Shown here: in pieces, positions 63,288 to 64,000 of the stretch
Position numbering within the stretch: the first letter of the stretch is position 1
How the letters are laid out: every line of letters starts with the position of its first letter
DNA from: Melanopsichium pennsylvanicum
Taxonomy: Eukaryota > Basidiomycota > Ustilaginomycetes > Ustilaginales
Direction: 5' to 3'
Assembly: GCA_900208305.1 (NCBI GenBank)
Contig: OAPG01000005.1
Span: 310,001-374,000, forward strand
Length of the DNA: 64,000 nt
Position numbers and translations under genes: made by a program
The notes under the pieces: model-generated
Database searches by the model: none
Told to the model about the DNA's origin: nothing
What the model saw: only the letters and a program-made list of their open reading frames with translations

Positions 63288-64000
63288 ACTTGCTTGTGTC
63301 GGACCTGGTGATGCTGGAAATAGTGATGAGATGACGTGACCAAAACCTGATTCGTTTGCTAATGAATGCTAGATTGCTTTGTTGCCGAAGAGAGAGAGAG
63401 AGCCTGGATGTGGTGAAGATGTTGTCGGCGAAGAATCTTGATGTCGTGGAGGTTGGTAATGAAGAAAGGTCAGAGTAGAGCGAGTCGACTTGCTTTTTAA
63501 TGGAAGACCAGTTTGAGTGGGCTCTAGGAGGGGCAGAGTAGATTCTATGATTGACACTCAGTGCAGAACTACACTACCGAGCAGGAAAGGGCAGGGAAGG
63601 TGGACCCTGAAGCTGAACGAGCGCTAAATCAAAAGAGGCAACGCAACGCAAGAAAATGATACTGTAGACTCTCGCACAGCACAAATGTCTCTGAGAGCTC
63701 TTAACGTTTTTGAATTTCGACAAGCGTGATGTCATGCAAGTTAGCTGCACGAAGGCGGCTTACTTCAAGTTGGGCCACAGCCGAGCACAAAGAACAACTT
63801 TACAACATTTTGCTGTGTGCTGCCTCGAATTTTGTTTCATATTTTGGGTTTGCTGCGGTTGACCAACGTTCTACCACCCGACTCATCAATTCAACATCAT
63901 CACTTTCCAATTGCAGCGCTCATGTCCGCTCTTGTTCTTCTTTTGCTTGGGCTGATTTCAGTATGTGTAGCTGTCTGCAGCCTGACCTCTGCATTTTAAC
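63288..64000. other. Right-end spacer
   Basis: Promoter side of the NTF2-like gene on the left, with a GA run at 63389-63400 and TACTGTAGACT at 63660-63670, a word also present at about 53790. A possible first exon of a plus-strand gene starts at 63922 and is listed separately. Confidence 0.5.
63922..63959 (+). CDS. Possible first exon of a secreted or membrane protein (truncated by window end)
   Basis: ATG at 63922 opens a hydrophobic run (MSALVLLLLGLIS) like a signal peptide, and a GTATGT donor-like sequence begins at 63960 right after a complete codon. Reading on without splicing stops at 63999. Only the window edge prevents a test. It may equally be chance. Confidence 0.25.

Overview
This window looks like nuclear DNA of a smut fungus (Ustilaginomycotina, Basidiomycota). 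The proteins are fungal, and the genes are long with at most one short intron, usually close to the 5' end. Introns start GTACGT, GTAAGT or GTAGGT, most carry a CTGAC-like branch point, and 5' leaders are pyrimidine-rich. The placement rests on protein character and gene architecture, not on a database search. Several reading frames extend upstream from GTG or TTG codons; starts here are placed on the first sensible ATG.

I support sixteen protein-coding genes and one possible partial one. From left to right: transportin (-), a four-RRM Nrd1-type RNA-binding protein (-), mitochondrial succinate/fumarate carrier (-), a gene-free 3.9 kb interval, a secreted or vacuolar subtilase (+), CCT theta (-), mitochondrial MTO1/MnmG (-), a transposase relic, Bud4 (-), an Sld3-like replication factor (-), glucosidase II alpha (-), Dph5 (+), Slp1-type SUN protein (-), a 6.6 kb repeat island, a siderophore-type MFS transporter (-), Cdc5/Cef1 (-), a bZIP factor (+), Uso1/p115 (-), and an NTF2-like small protein (-). 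I found no tRNA, rRNA or CRISPR array.

Most genes are housekeeping and there is no operon logic. Some share a theme: glucosidase II, the Slp1-like SUN protein and possibly the bZIP factor relate to the endoplasmic reticulum; Uso1 acts in ER-to-Golgi tethering; the carrier and MTO1 act in mitochondria.

The accessory part is 39.8-46.4 kb. It holds a 433-bp solo LTR with a 5-bp target-site duplication, two degraded LTR-type remnants facing each other inside a long inverted repeat, repeated AGCCAC/GTGGCT hairpins and a 33-T tract. A second relic, a PIF/Harbinger-like transposase, lies at 21-21.8 kb. The less expected signals are a short intergenic element shared between distant spacers (GTAAATTTAC-N6-GTACAGCANAGTAC), nine exact-length 17-residue repeats in the Uso1 tail, and a bZIP protein with a possible membrane segment.
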